This document shows, one piece after another, positions 1-10,800 of a stretch of 25,036 nucleotides of DNA. A program made the position numbers and the translations under genes. How positions within the stretch are numbered: the stretch's first letter is position 1; the number at the start of each line of letters is the position of its first letter. The notes beneath the pieces were generated by a model. That model worked only from the letters and a program-made list of their open reading frames with translations. It was not told the DNA's origin and ran no database searches. Source of the stretch: Phallusia fumigata (Eukaryota > Chordata > Ascidiacea > Phlebobranchia > Ascidiidae); assembly GCA_008931825.1 (NCBI GenBank), contig QXVZ01020731.1:1-25036 (forward strand). The letters are read 5' to 3'.

Positions 1-142
1 CAAGTTGCCTAAAACGTAATATTCACAATCCGTGTTGTGGTAAACTACTACAAATAAAAGATGTATCGCGTCACAAATTGTTAACTCGAGAAAACGTTTT
101 CAAGCTTACTTTTGTCTTGTCCATAAAACGCTATCTATCATT

Positions 143-2024
143 CTAAGAACTGATCTTTCGCGGTTTGCGAACTTTTTCCTCTATGATTTTTGCCGACAAA
201 CGCTCGCTTGAAAGACGCGCAAGAGTTTTTCTTCTTTCCAGCAAAGCCTGGTTGGATAATTGTTGCATCGACTGTCGACGATTTCTGCGCTTTCCGTCGC
301 CTGGCAGTTGAAGTGCAAAAGACTCGTACATATCGGAATTTGATCTACTTCTGCCACCAACTTGGGCCAAGTCTGCTGGTGGATACTTAAAAGTACTCTT
401 GCGTCGGCCGCCAAGGGCTCCTGCGTTACACGGTGGTGATTTTTTGTCTGTAATAAAATACAAGCAAAAAGTGGAATGTTAGACTGACAAAATATGTATT
501 GTTACCTGTACAACTGTCTTCAGATTCTGACAAGACTTTGTCTTCTATCGTTACCNTTTTTTGTCTGTAATAAAATACAAGCAAAAAGTGGAATGTTAGA
601 CTGACAAAATATATATTGTTACCTGTACAACTGTCTTCAGATTCTGACAAGACTTTGTCTTCTATCGTTACCGCACTGAAAATTTCGTCGTACGATTGAG
701 AAACTGATTTGGCTGTCGGCCGGTATGATACTGACTCTTGCTCTTTGAGAATGAGCAAATATTCCGGTACAAACATCCGCCATGAGTTGCCATTGGTTTC
801 ACATTTCGAATCTGATGTAGGCACGAAGGTTTTGGCCCGTTTAACATTGTTTCTTTTAGCTTTGACATTTGCCTTAGTAGCAACCATAGTCGTAGGGCGA
901 ACCCGACAAAAAAGTTGAGTGTTCAAGGGACGGGCTCGGTGAATTCTGGCACTTTCAAGTATTTCTCTTGTCAAACTTTTTCGAAGCAAATCAGGATGTT
1001 CAATTACTTGCATCTCGTCATCCCATGGACGATGAAGAAGTTTCTTTGGAATCTGTTAAATGCAACTGTGTTAAACGCACAGCTTTTGGTGCAAATATAC
1101 GTCTTGAACATTATAGATATACGTCACTGTGATCTCATACCCACAGTAACCAGAAATCAACATGTTTCCAGAAAGAAACTAAAAAAGTTACTTTCTTGCT
1201 TAAAAAGTAAAGCTTCATTTACCTGTGCAACAAAATCCTTTTCGTAATTTGCACCCGCAACTTCTGGGGAACGAAATAACTCCACAATTTCCATTTTTTT
1301 CATTTGCTTAGCCAAACTCATTGCTGTGTGACCCAGCTTGTTTCTTGATCGGTGTGAGACCATTTGCCGCTTGGTGGCGCCTAATAGCTCCCTTATGATA
1401 TATGCGTCACCGCCGAGCACCGCATAATGCAATGCAGTGTTTCCAGCATTATCAACCTAAAATAATTTCTGTTTTAGTTTCCATTTTTTATTTACCATTT
1501 GTCGCGATAGCTTACCGTATCTAAATCAAAGTCTACGGCTTTCAACAACAGCGCAGTGAGAACTCGCCGTTTAAATAAAGAGGAAAACATCAAGGCATTT
1601 CTTCCGTTTTTGTCCGCGCGTCCAACTTTTGCCCCCGTCTGTAGTAAATTTATTGTTGGGTGAGATTACTAAACTGAAGGATCTGTCTGGCGCCTATATG
1701 GACAATTCTCGCCTATGGTGGTTAGTAAGTCTGTTTACTAAAACATTTTTAAACAAATATTTTTTGCAAACCAGTTATCGCTCTATACCCTAAAATTGTG
1801 CTTCTAAACTTCTCGAAGAGGTTGAATAGACCAACATCATATATTCTATTTACCTGCAGCAACATACGGGCGACACCAACCGCCCAATCTTCATCGTTTT
1901 CTAAGCAACATAACATAAGTGGTGTAAGTGATTCTTCATCCCGAATATTAGGGTCCGACCCGCTTTCCACAAGAACTCGTATTTCTGTCAAAACTTTGTT
2001 GCGCACGGCAAAATGAAGATCCAT
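143..2024 (-). CDS. Ankyrin-repeat protein, 5 coding exons, about 420 aa
   Basis: Exons on the minus strand are 2024-1854, 1638-1516, 1456-1223, 1052-623 and 447-143 (stop TAG). All junctions are GT-AG, the phases agree, and the total is 1263 nt. The first about 180 residues are ankyrin repeats: DLHFAVRN, then SGSDPNIRDEESLTPLML, then GRADKNGRNALMF, then DNAGNTALHYAVLGGD, then NKLGHTAMSLAKQ. The rest is basic, Ser/Arg-rich and probably disordered, ending in RKPRKISS, so it is probably a scaffold or adaptor rather than an enzyme; that is an inference. I chose the ATG at 2024 because no in-frame ATG lies further upstream. However, the frame is open up to an acceptor at 2061, and a further open stretch at about 2369-2255 ends in a donor of matching phase, so the protein may have an N-terminal extension. 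The intron between the last two exons contains the duplicated sequence around the n at 556. I cannot name a vertebrate orthologue; the layout resembles the ANKRD33/34 type only loosely. Confidence 0.75.
440..672. repeat. n-centred 116-bp direct duplication (unmerged contig overlap)
   Basis: Bases 440-555 and 557-672 are the same sequence apart from one G/A difference (496 versus 613), with a single n at 556 between them. Both copies carry the same end of an ankyrin-gene exon and its GT donor. A frame can be read straight through the n, but that reading duplicates the exon end and is an artefact. The real exon should end at 623, with the next starting at 447. Confidence 0.85.
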
Positions 2025-2305
2025 AAAATTGGTTCCACAGGTTTCTCTTCGAACTCTTAACTGTTCAAATATCGCTTTCAGGATTAAACACACAGCATTT
2101 ACAAATATTCATTGATGATCGCTATGAAAAACAGTTTACGATAAACAGAAACTACTCAAGATTTGCCAACAAACCTCCAGTTCTGGGAGGTTAAAGCGCT
2201 TCTACTTTTTTCATAGTTGTAATCAGAAAAAGTTTCTGCTATTGTGTCGACTACCTGTTCAAATGTGCAAAACAGGGGATTGTATATTTCTGTCAATATT
2301 TTGCC

Positions 2306-2556
2306 AGACCAACGCACAAAAGCGCCCCGCACGTGGGAACGCTTAACTTTTATTAAATGTCGAGGGTGTCTTAAACAAACAAGTGGCACAGAAGGCCAAC
2401 AATGGACATGGAGCCGTGCCGGTCAGGTCGNAGACCAACGCACAAAAGCGCCCCGCACGTGGGAACGCTTAACTTTTATTAAATGTCGAGGGTGTCTTAA
2501 ACAAACAAGTGGCACAGAAGGCCAACAATGGACATGGAGCCGTGCCGGTCAGGTCG
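2306..2556. repeat. n-centred 125-bp direct duplication (unmerged contig overlap)
   Basis: Bases 2306-2430 and 2432-2556 match along their whole length by eye, with a single n at 2431 between them. This is the same pattern as at 556 and 20186. It covers the possible 5' extension of the ankyrin gene, so upstream exon models here should use only one copy. Confidence 0.85.
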
Positions 2557-3129
2557 CCCAAACGATTACGGGAACAAAACAGGTGAGCTCAAGTGAATGT
2601 ATTTCAAAGCGATCAGTTCAACTGAATATACTTTCTCCAAATAAACGTACAAATAGTGCTTAGTCGATTTTTTTATTCTCGTGTATTGCTAACATTCTTT
2701 ATTGTGAATATTTCTTGAACATTATCAGGACAAACGCTCAAGAAACAATTTCCTTCTCGACAATGAGTACAGTTTTTCATTAAATGCTTGTCAAGAACGT
2801 TTAAAAATTGCAGTGAAATTATGAGCAACAAAATAAAAAAGACAACTATGTCACAAAGTTACAGCATATACAACTATCACATGGTATTGTGTTGGTAAAT
2901 ATCTACATTTGCTTTGTGACATTTGGGTTTAGGAATTTTGTTTTGCAAGATATAAACGAAAATGGTTATAATTCAAAAAGACGTTTGAACGCAAGAAGTT
3001 GCTACCTAACGGAATGGAATGGTTGAAAATCCTGCATTTTACCAAGTCACATAACTGTTTGTTTTAAGTATTTTACCAGTATTTCGCGGACCAAAACGCT
3101 GTTTAACTTTTGTGCGTAAGTAAAGCATT
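2557..3129. other. Intergenic: 3' flank of the receptor gene
   Basis: This AT-rich stretch lies between the receptor stop codon and the ankyrin gene. A minus-strand AATAAA at 2703-2698 could be the receptor's polyadenylation signal, about 430 bp past the stop. On the plus strand a short open frame begins at 2528 in a good start context and runs into a consensus GTGAGC donor at 2583, but no partner exon was found. Nothing else is recognised. Confidence 0.5.
2698..2703 (-). terminator. Candidate polyadenylation signal of the receptor gene
   Basis: AATAAA on the minus strand, about 430 bp downstream of the receptor stop. A second AATAAA lies just beyond at 2677-2672. The motif is common by chance in DNA this AT-rich. 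Confidence 0.3.
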
Positions 3130-5838
3130 TTAGTCAGTAGTGGAATATACACTTAAAATCAAGGCGGACAACGAGGTTTTTACACCCGGCAAACATTTGA
3201 CCAATATGAATGGACAAATGTAACAATACACAAAAGGAAAGAGCAGACACATATTCAGGGCAACCATGTTCAGCACTAGATCCTGGTACAGCATGTCCAC
3301 AGTCAGAATCATCATAGCAGGGGCAGTACACAAGCCGAATGAAATCGTCAGCCAAATGACGTATCGAAGACTGAATGATGAAGAGCGTGTCGAGCGCAGG
3401 TGCTCCATCATGCGGCGATGCGGAGCGCTGCCCTTTAGTTTTGCGAGAGAACCCATGGATGACTCGGATGTGCGCTGGTTACGCGACACACTGCCGCAGC
3501 TTCCCACGCAGAAGTACTGCCGGTCTGTGACCACACCGCTGTCACGGGACCTGTCACTGTCGTCAGTCTTCTCATCGGCGCCCTTGAGAAGTTCTGGCCC
3601 GTCGACGCAGTTGCCCTTATCAAAAGGGTGACTTTCGCCTTCTTTTCCTTTGTCATCTGAGTTGTGCTCGCTCGCAAAAACATCGTCTTTTCCCAGATCG
3701 CCGCTCAGGTGTAGTCCGCTCTCGTCTTCTTTGATCGGCGTCATGCTCCACTTCTTTTCGCATCTGCGCTGACTGGTGTCGAGGTCGTTTTGCAAACTCT
3801 TACGCCTCACACTGGAGAGAGCGTTACATTGCGTCCACATTTTCGAAACTTGTCGAAGAGATCTATAGATTTTAAAACGGTGGAAGATATTAGGCTGTAA
3901 CTAAATATTAGGTGTCACTTGTACGAAATTTGTCCTATTTGTTACATATTTGCAACAAAAAGTTTTTGCCTGAGTTTACAGTAGTTGTATTTATTCAGAC
4001 CAAAAATGCCACTTGCTATGTGCAAGGGACGCAAACGTTAAATAGAGGAAACATTAAATAAGGTTGAATCAAGTTTGACGTGCAAAGCAATGATGTCTGC
4101 TTCTTGCTCCAAAAGTAAGTCAGACACCAAAAAAGTACGTGTGTGGCGCGTAGCGTTTCAAAACACAAACGCTCTCCTCACCTTCTAAGAAAAAAGATAA
4201 TCGCTATCAGACAGGAGGCCCAAGATATAACCACCACCGCCAGCCACGAATTTGCCATCGGTGGGAAAGCACGGGAGCACTTGTGGTGAAATGGGAGGTA
4301 ACGGTGATCTGGGGGAAAGCATTGACTTAAGCACAGACACACGTCCCGACAACTCCAGCCGACTATGGGAATTGCCACGTAGATGATAGGAACGATCCAA
4401 AGAACTGAGATTGTGACGTAGGAACGCTGACGGCGCGTCAAAATTCTAAAGAAGGAAACCAGAGTGTACGTATTAATTTTTATGAAAACAATTGCAAGAA
4501 AACGTTCATACAGTGAATACATTTTGTTGCAAAATGTTTTGCATTTTCCCAGTTGTTATCACCAGTTGTCTTTTAAAACATTCGTTTGCTTTTCTAAGTT
4601 GGATGAAAATTTGTCAAATTTTAATTCGACTGGATGGCGCTCGAAACTTCTGATCTCGTGAATTCAGTGTAATAAGCATGTGATCAAGACAAATGTTATT
4701 TTATTTGCATGTGATCGTTTTTTATTTTTTGTAATAAAGTAATTTCAATTGTCACCAACTTTTGTGTTTAAGTGTGTTATGGTTTTTTTTGTGTTTTGGT
4801 TCTATTGTGTTTAAGTTGAAACAACAACTCATTTTACTCACTTCTTTTTCCACCTGCTGGTTTGGTCAGAATGTGTACGACAACCGGCCGCTGAGCGCAA
4901 GGTCGAACAAGTGCTGTGACGAATGCAGTCAATAAGGAGACCTAAAAACAACATAAAACATCCTGTTGTTGGTAAAACTAAATATTAGTGAAAAAAATAC
5001 TAATTATTCTCACATCCTATATCCTAATAAACCTGTTTGCGCGAGGATAGGCTACGAATGTTGATGTTTTTACAGCTAGCAGGCGACTTAAATAAAATAA
5101 GCTACTGCCGTTACCCGTACCGATATTTCCACACATGATCACAAACATTCCGCAGAGAAAGGATTTGAGGAATGCCCACAACCGGCTTGAGCCTTCCTGG
5201 ATGAGACCACGTCTTCCCGGGTCTGGGTCGTTCGGTAAACCTCCGAAGTGGAAATACAGACTGAGCAACTAAAATAAATACATGACATTAAACAAACGTC
5301 AAACATTTTCCTTACTCTAACAGGATTTTATTAAACCTTTAGGATTTTAAACGTGCACGAAAACATGTTGAATTACGCAAGCAGCAAATTAGGCTTGCCA
5401 GCTGTGTCGGCACATTTTCGTTGCTGTTGTTTGCGCACACTTCAACCCAATGCATTCAATTTTTTTGCCTAATATTAAAATGAGTAGTATGTGTCTCTGA
5501 CAAAAGATATTACCCCCCTCGACACGAATGGTCATTTAATTAACAACTTATAAACTCACCTGCAACAAACCCAACAGCGAGAAAAGCACGTTCGCGATCA
5601 GAGTAGAGCTAACGTGAGCGTATACATGGCTTTGTCGAACCAGCTTTCGAGCCCTACGAAGGACCGCTATCAGCACCACCACGTTGATGAGAATAGAAAG
5701 AGTTGGGAGAGCACAGAACATCAGAAATGAAGGTTTTTGTCTGCTGACGCACCGAATGCCATCATACACACCTGTCCCGTTAGCGGGGGCATATGATGCA
5801 GTGCTAACAGTTTTATTGTAAGACATTGCGGTTGTCAT
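3130..5838 (-). CDS. Divergent class A G-protein-coupled receptor, 5 exons, about 509 aa
   Basis: Exons are 5838-5560, 5268-5115, 4941-4842, 4445-4182 and 3862-3130 (1530 nt, phases 0,1,2,2). The N-terminus is short, with N-glycosylation sites NKT and NGT. TM1 has the motif NVVVLIAVLRRARKL, and TM2 has IANV where most receptors have LADL. TM3 lies at about residues 122-150. TM4 is followed by GWSC and a Cys-rich loop 2 ending in CFPP, which recalls the S1P/LPA/cannabinoid group. TM5 is about 240-262. A very long acidic, Ser-rich third intracellular loop follows (about 265-430). TM6 (432-456) has CTAP in place of CWxP, and TM7 (462-486) has FPFVY in place of NPxxY. It is a plasma-membrane receptor; ligand and G protein are unknown. 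Exon 3 is open in two frames: phase selects one reading LLIDCIRH, while the other (SLLTAFVTALVRP) looks more like TM3. A strong splice acceptor lies 7 nt upstream of the ATG. Confidence 0.8.
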
Positions 5839-5845
5839 TCTTACA

Positions 5846-5858
5846 CTGTAAAAATAAA
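5846..5858 (-). promoter_or_regulatory. Splice acceptor just upstream of the receptor ATG (possible SL trans-splice site)
   Basis: The minus strand reads TTTATTTTTACAG immediately before 5845, giving a pyrimidine-rich AG acceptor only 7 nt upstream of the start codon at 5838. It is either the acceptor of a 5'-UTR intron or a spliced-leader addition site. Confidence 0.45.
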
Positions 5859-7600
5859 CGAATTCAAATTACTTTAAGGTTATTTGAACTTTTATTTTTA
5901 GCGCAAAACCCTCGGTTTAATAACGTTTTGTCTTTGTCTGATTTCTAGATTTTCACGTCGATAACACCAACAATCTAACTTCCCTTCAAACTCGAACCTC
6001 GTCAACGAATTAAACAAAAGTTATTTGAGAAACTTGAGAGAAACAAATGCAATCACCCCACAACTGTTACTCGTCGAACTTTGGCGCCTGTTCAGTGCAT
6101 AGCAGCTCCAATCACCAGCGCGAACACGAAGGTGGCGTGAGCTGGGCAAATACCCGTCGGTTCAGAGGAAGTCGTTGAAGCATTTCTACACACTAGCCAG
6201 ATCGGACAAACTCTGTTGATTTCTAATAGTGGGATCAGCAACTACATCGCCTTCTCCCGCAGTCGAACGGGGCTCTGTACCGATTTTCAGTCATAACAAC
6301 GTCTGAGTGATTTCGCACAACGAACAATTCCAAAACAGGATCTGTTTTTTCGGCGAGAGCTGCCCAATTACAAATCAGACGCCGTATTGCGTCGAGTACG
6401 TGTGGGAACGACACACGCCAACAACATCCGGCGGGAGTGCTGACGATAAACGCGAGGCATCAATTAACCATGACTCTTCCGGAGCAACTGTCAATATCCG
6501 AAATATGTATTTGACCTGAACGCTAAATTTCGTTTCTCAAAACCGAGTCGCTAGTAATAGAGTTTTTAGCCTGATTTGCCGAAAGGTTTTAAAAAAGGTG
6601 CCAGGAACAATTCTGAACCCGGAAGTAGCTCAACAGTTCGTCAAACCCGAAAAACGGTAATAAGCCTAACCCTAGGAAATGATAAATCGTTTGTTCACGT
6701 TTGCGGAAGTATACGGACTCAATTAATTTCATACCGGTAACGGTCGAAGAAAAATTAGCATTAAAAGTAAACAAAAGTTAGGTTGAGATCCACTACAAAC
6801 TAAGTTACATTAAATTAAGTGATTAGAATTGTAACAACTGATGTTACCAGCAACGACTGCTGGAGTTTAATATTTAACACAAATCGACAGAGTACTTTTG
6901 CAGTACGTCTGTAACATATCAACCAACACTAGTTTCTTTCAATTAGACCACCGATAAAAAATGTAATTTCAGACTTATCTGAGACTTTCCGCAGAAAAAG
7001 CCTACTCCAATTGTGCGTGTTATAATTAGCAATTTACTGAGCGATAGAATCATTGGATTGCCGTCACGTCTTCCATTGTTCTGCTGTGGTAAATCGATGG
7101 AAACCTCCTTACCGCTAACCGTTATTAGTCATGCGTTATTTCGTTAGTGAAATAGAAAAGGCCCTATACAAGGGCGACGTCACGTACACAATATCCCCAG
7201 GAAGGTTTCCAATTTCCTCAATGAAAGATTGGTATAACGTGATCGTGCACGAACCACAAACAAGCCTTTCCGATCCACTTCGCAACCGCGCACGAAAAGT
7301 TCACCATTGTCTTGTTATTGCTAATAATAAAGATGGCGGAATTCTCCGTGAACCAAAGGATCGTGATTTCAAGAGGACTAAAAGAAGTTACGATGTCCAA
7401 ACAAACAATGCCGTGGTAGGCTGCATGAAACTCGCAAAAAAGTAACTAATAACCTGCAGTTTGATGCAACATTGTTAAAGTCCCTCACCTGACATAACAG
7501 TTGTATGTTCTTACTAAAAGCCTAAACTTTCCGTCTTGCAGCCCGGAGTAAATACTAGACTGATTCATAACACAACAACACCTGGCCAAACTTTCCTCGC
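5859..7600. other. Intergenic region between the receptor and KAT14
   Basis: This should hold the receptor promoter. About 6060-6470 is richer in G+C than its surroundings but has no recognisable gene. A plus-strand ATG-initiated frame of 104 codons (7131-7445, ending MKLAKK) resembles nothing I know and has no splice or domain support, so I do not call it a gene. Within it, AAGATGGCGG at 7330-7339 matches the YY1-type promoter element. No RNA gene or mobile element was seen. Confidence 0.4.
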
Positions 7601-7606
7601 TTTATT
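7601..7606 (-). terminator. Candidate polyadenylation signal of KAT14
   Basis: AATAAA on the minus strand, about 206 bp past the KAT14 stop codon. It is the nearest canonical hexamer I found downstream of that gene. Confidence 0.45.
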
Positions 7607-7811
7607 GCTCTATAGCTGCAGGTCACGCGCACCATTATGTCTTCCCCATACGGCGGCACACGTCAACGAAGTTGCAACGATCCTTCCTGTGGCAACTTCC
7701 GCGGGCGATGATGAAAGGCAGACACATACAACTGGCACAATTCTTGCTACCCTCGTGCACGCGGGACGCCCATTTAACTATGCAACGTCCAGTGCAGCCC
7801 CACAACACAAT

Positions 7812-10800
7812 TCATCGGCGGAGTCGCATGAAAAAGGCATGGGAGCATTCAGTGGAGTCTGGCGGCTGATATTTGTCGTAGAAATCGGAGTCGAAGCGTT
7901 CTGGTTTGAAGCCAAATCGCTGGTACAGCAGCATGGCCGGGTTTGAAGCGGAGACGTGAAGTGTTACGTCTTTTCCCATGCAAGTCTGTACAGTACAAAA
8001 CACGATTTGTAATCTTTCGCTGTATCAGACATACTGAGTGGGAACCAACACGCAACCATGATTTATATTTGAGTTGCCGCCAGTAATCGAAACGGTATTT
8101 TAGGATGGTTACGTTTCACTGTGCATCAATTTATACAGAGTCAACACATTGCAATCAAATAGTTTTGCAAATGAAGAGCGCTGAAAACGTTCCTTATTAC
8201 TATTTACAACCAACGTAAATTTCAATCACACAATAGCGTGCCCGCGTAAACCTGCATATATTGCACGTGAAACTAAAAAACAAATACAAATTGGCTTGCT
8301 GCCACCGCAGTGACGCAACGAGGGGTCACGAGAGGAAACTGGGCGACAGTAAACAACCAAAAGCGGAAGAAGGTGCTCGATACAAAATGCAAAACAAAGA
8401 AATAGACGAACCTGCATCAGATGGTAAAGCATGAACGTGCCGATGCCCGCCCTCTGCCAGTCGGGATGAACCAATAGAAACGAGACGTAAGCTTCGTTGA
8501 AGGCTACGTCCGGCACCAGGAAGCCGAAGCCAATCACTAGTTTTCTACGAAGAAGATATGAAATATTGCGTCAGGCGACCGTTGGCGCGTTTTTGTACAA
8601 GACACATGTTCGCGGGTAGCAAGCATACTTCAAACTAAACCAAAGAGGGCTTTGGTGGCTTCATAATTTTTTAAAAAGTATTTCACAAAGTTCCTGTTCA
8701 ATTACAGTCAACACAAACTAGCGATTACCATGTGAAGCCCAAATTCTTGTTGTTGGGGATTGCTGGCCAAAGGACTATTTCTAATTTAAATGCGCGCAGG
8801 TGCTCCGAGATGGTCCGAATATTTATGCATATTTTTGAATTTAAACTCCTATAATGGATAAAGTCAAGTAAAAGATTTACATACCCAACATGAAAATCAA
8901 AATGTATTGTAAACATATTGATTTCACAAACTGCTTCAATTTGATGATGATCTGCCTGGTCCCTATCGTACTAATATGTTTCTTGATGCTTTAAAAAAAA
9001 TGAAAAACAAAACTAAACCTACAAAAAACAGGCTAATGGACGTGTTGGTGTGCGCGGTAAAAGCGCAAACATACTTAAAAAACAGCAAATTTTGATGCTA
9101 ATTCTGCCTGAGGCCCGTGCTTACGTTGTTGATTATAACGTAAAGGACTACCAGCGTTATAGGTGACTGATGACATGTCGTTTAAATTTTTGAAATTAAG
9201 TAGATTTTTGAAAGCATATTTCAACAAATTTCTTTTTCCAGCCCTTATACGTTGTCAATTTTAGCATTAGAAATATTTATAAAACCTCTTTGGTTAGAAA
9301 TATTTGCCAGATTAGAAATATTTGCTGCAAAGTTTTGTACACGCGTTGGCGTGGATTTCATTCATACCCCAGGTAGTGGTAAACCTCTCGCATTGCACCA
9401 CACGCATACACAACTTGGCCTGTGCAAAGGACCGGATGAGGCTGCAAACGCAAAAACGTCAACGCCATTGAACAGCTCGAGCGGTGTTGCGTGTTATGAG
9501 GCGCCTGTCAATGTTTGAAACGGGAACACTTTCTCAGATTGCGCTATTTTTGACACGGCGCGCGAGGGAGGGCATGCCAAACCAGCTCATATCCTGACAT
9601 TTGCGTCGACACGAATTACAGCAAAAGACACTGATTGAGGTGTTGCGGCAGCGCGTTCCCACAATGCTTAGCGCCGATCGAAGGCACAATGATTGGCGCG
9701 TTCACAGGCTCACAGCGCACGCGACGACGCCGTTTACTCACTTGTAAAGGGCGACAACGCTAAAATCGGGATACTGGAGACTCTCGGAAAGGTCGACCCC
9801 GGGCCAGAAGAAGTGTCGACACATGGAGTTGATGGTTGGGATGTGTGCAGGACGAACGTAACAGAAGTCAATGGGCGCTGGAGGCTCCGAAATCATACCG
9901 GTATTGTGTCTGCGTGAGAACGTAGATTGAAATGTCAAGGGCGCTCGTCTTGGTTTGTATGATGGGAGGGGATGGGTACCGATTCGTTGTAATGAGACAG
10001 GTCAATGTCGATGTCCATGGGAACAATCAGTTACATGCTGATGTTTGTATGAAACAAAACTGTTTATCCCAAGCTTTAAGCGGCTCAACAAAGGTTTTAG
10101 GACGAACAAAATAAACAACACACAGATTTTGCTGACACCATAATATGTTGTGTGATTTGTATACGTTGTATAGTGCAAAGAAATGAAATGCCATTCGACC
10201 TACACATCTTTTAGACGAAGAGGAAGAGCATGGTGGTCAAAAAATGAAGTTAAGCTTTTCGAAACAGTTAAAATATTGTCCCCTTTCAAATATGGCCATG
10301 GGTCAGTGCTTACCCCTGATCCGTGCATTTGCAAAACTTGATCTAGCAACAACATTTAAACATTTACCAGCAAATTACGATGTTTTTTTCGAAAAATTGT
10401 ACCGGATAAACCTAACCCATTGCAGCATGTGTTGTTGCCTGTTGGTGAACGTGCGTCAACAAAAACGGTAGCTGCACTGTTGACATATCGGAAGAGGACA
10501 TGTGGTTTTCCTCGTTGATGTTTGATAGCAATCGGCGGTTGGAACAAACCTGTTTGCATGCGAAACGATTTCCCGTAAAAGTTCCAACTTGGGTGGTTTC
10601 GTTTCTACATCTCGTCGTATGTAAGGCTTCAAAACTCTGAAATGTTAGACACCAGAATACAGATTTTACTTGTTAAGCATGGCGTAACAGAGGGTGGATA
10701 GACGATTTAAAATCTGGCAGTCAGTTTCATTTTGGGGTTGTTTGTTTTGACCGATACTTTCACTTTTGACAAAAAGGGAACCCTAGTTTGACGGTTTAGC

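Noticed and set aside
5985-6000. A GGTTCGAG-like tRNA B-box on the minus strand
   Set aside because: The flanking bases do not complete the B-box, and no A-box or cloverleaf could be found around it.
7131-7445. A 104-codon plus-strand ATG frame
   Set aside because: No family resemblance, no splice support, and opposite orientation to all other genes. It is recorded under the intergenic region instead of being called a gene.
7536-7946. A 136-codon plus-strand frame
   Set aside because: It overlaps the last exon and 3' flank of KAT14 on the opposite strand, where the minus strand encodes the conserved acetyltransferase tail. It is a shadow.
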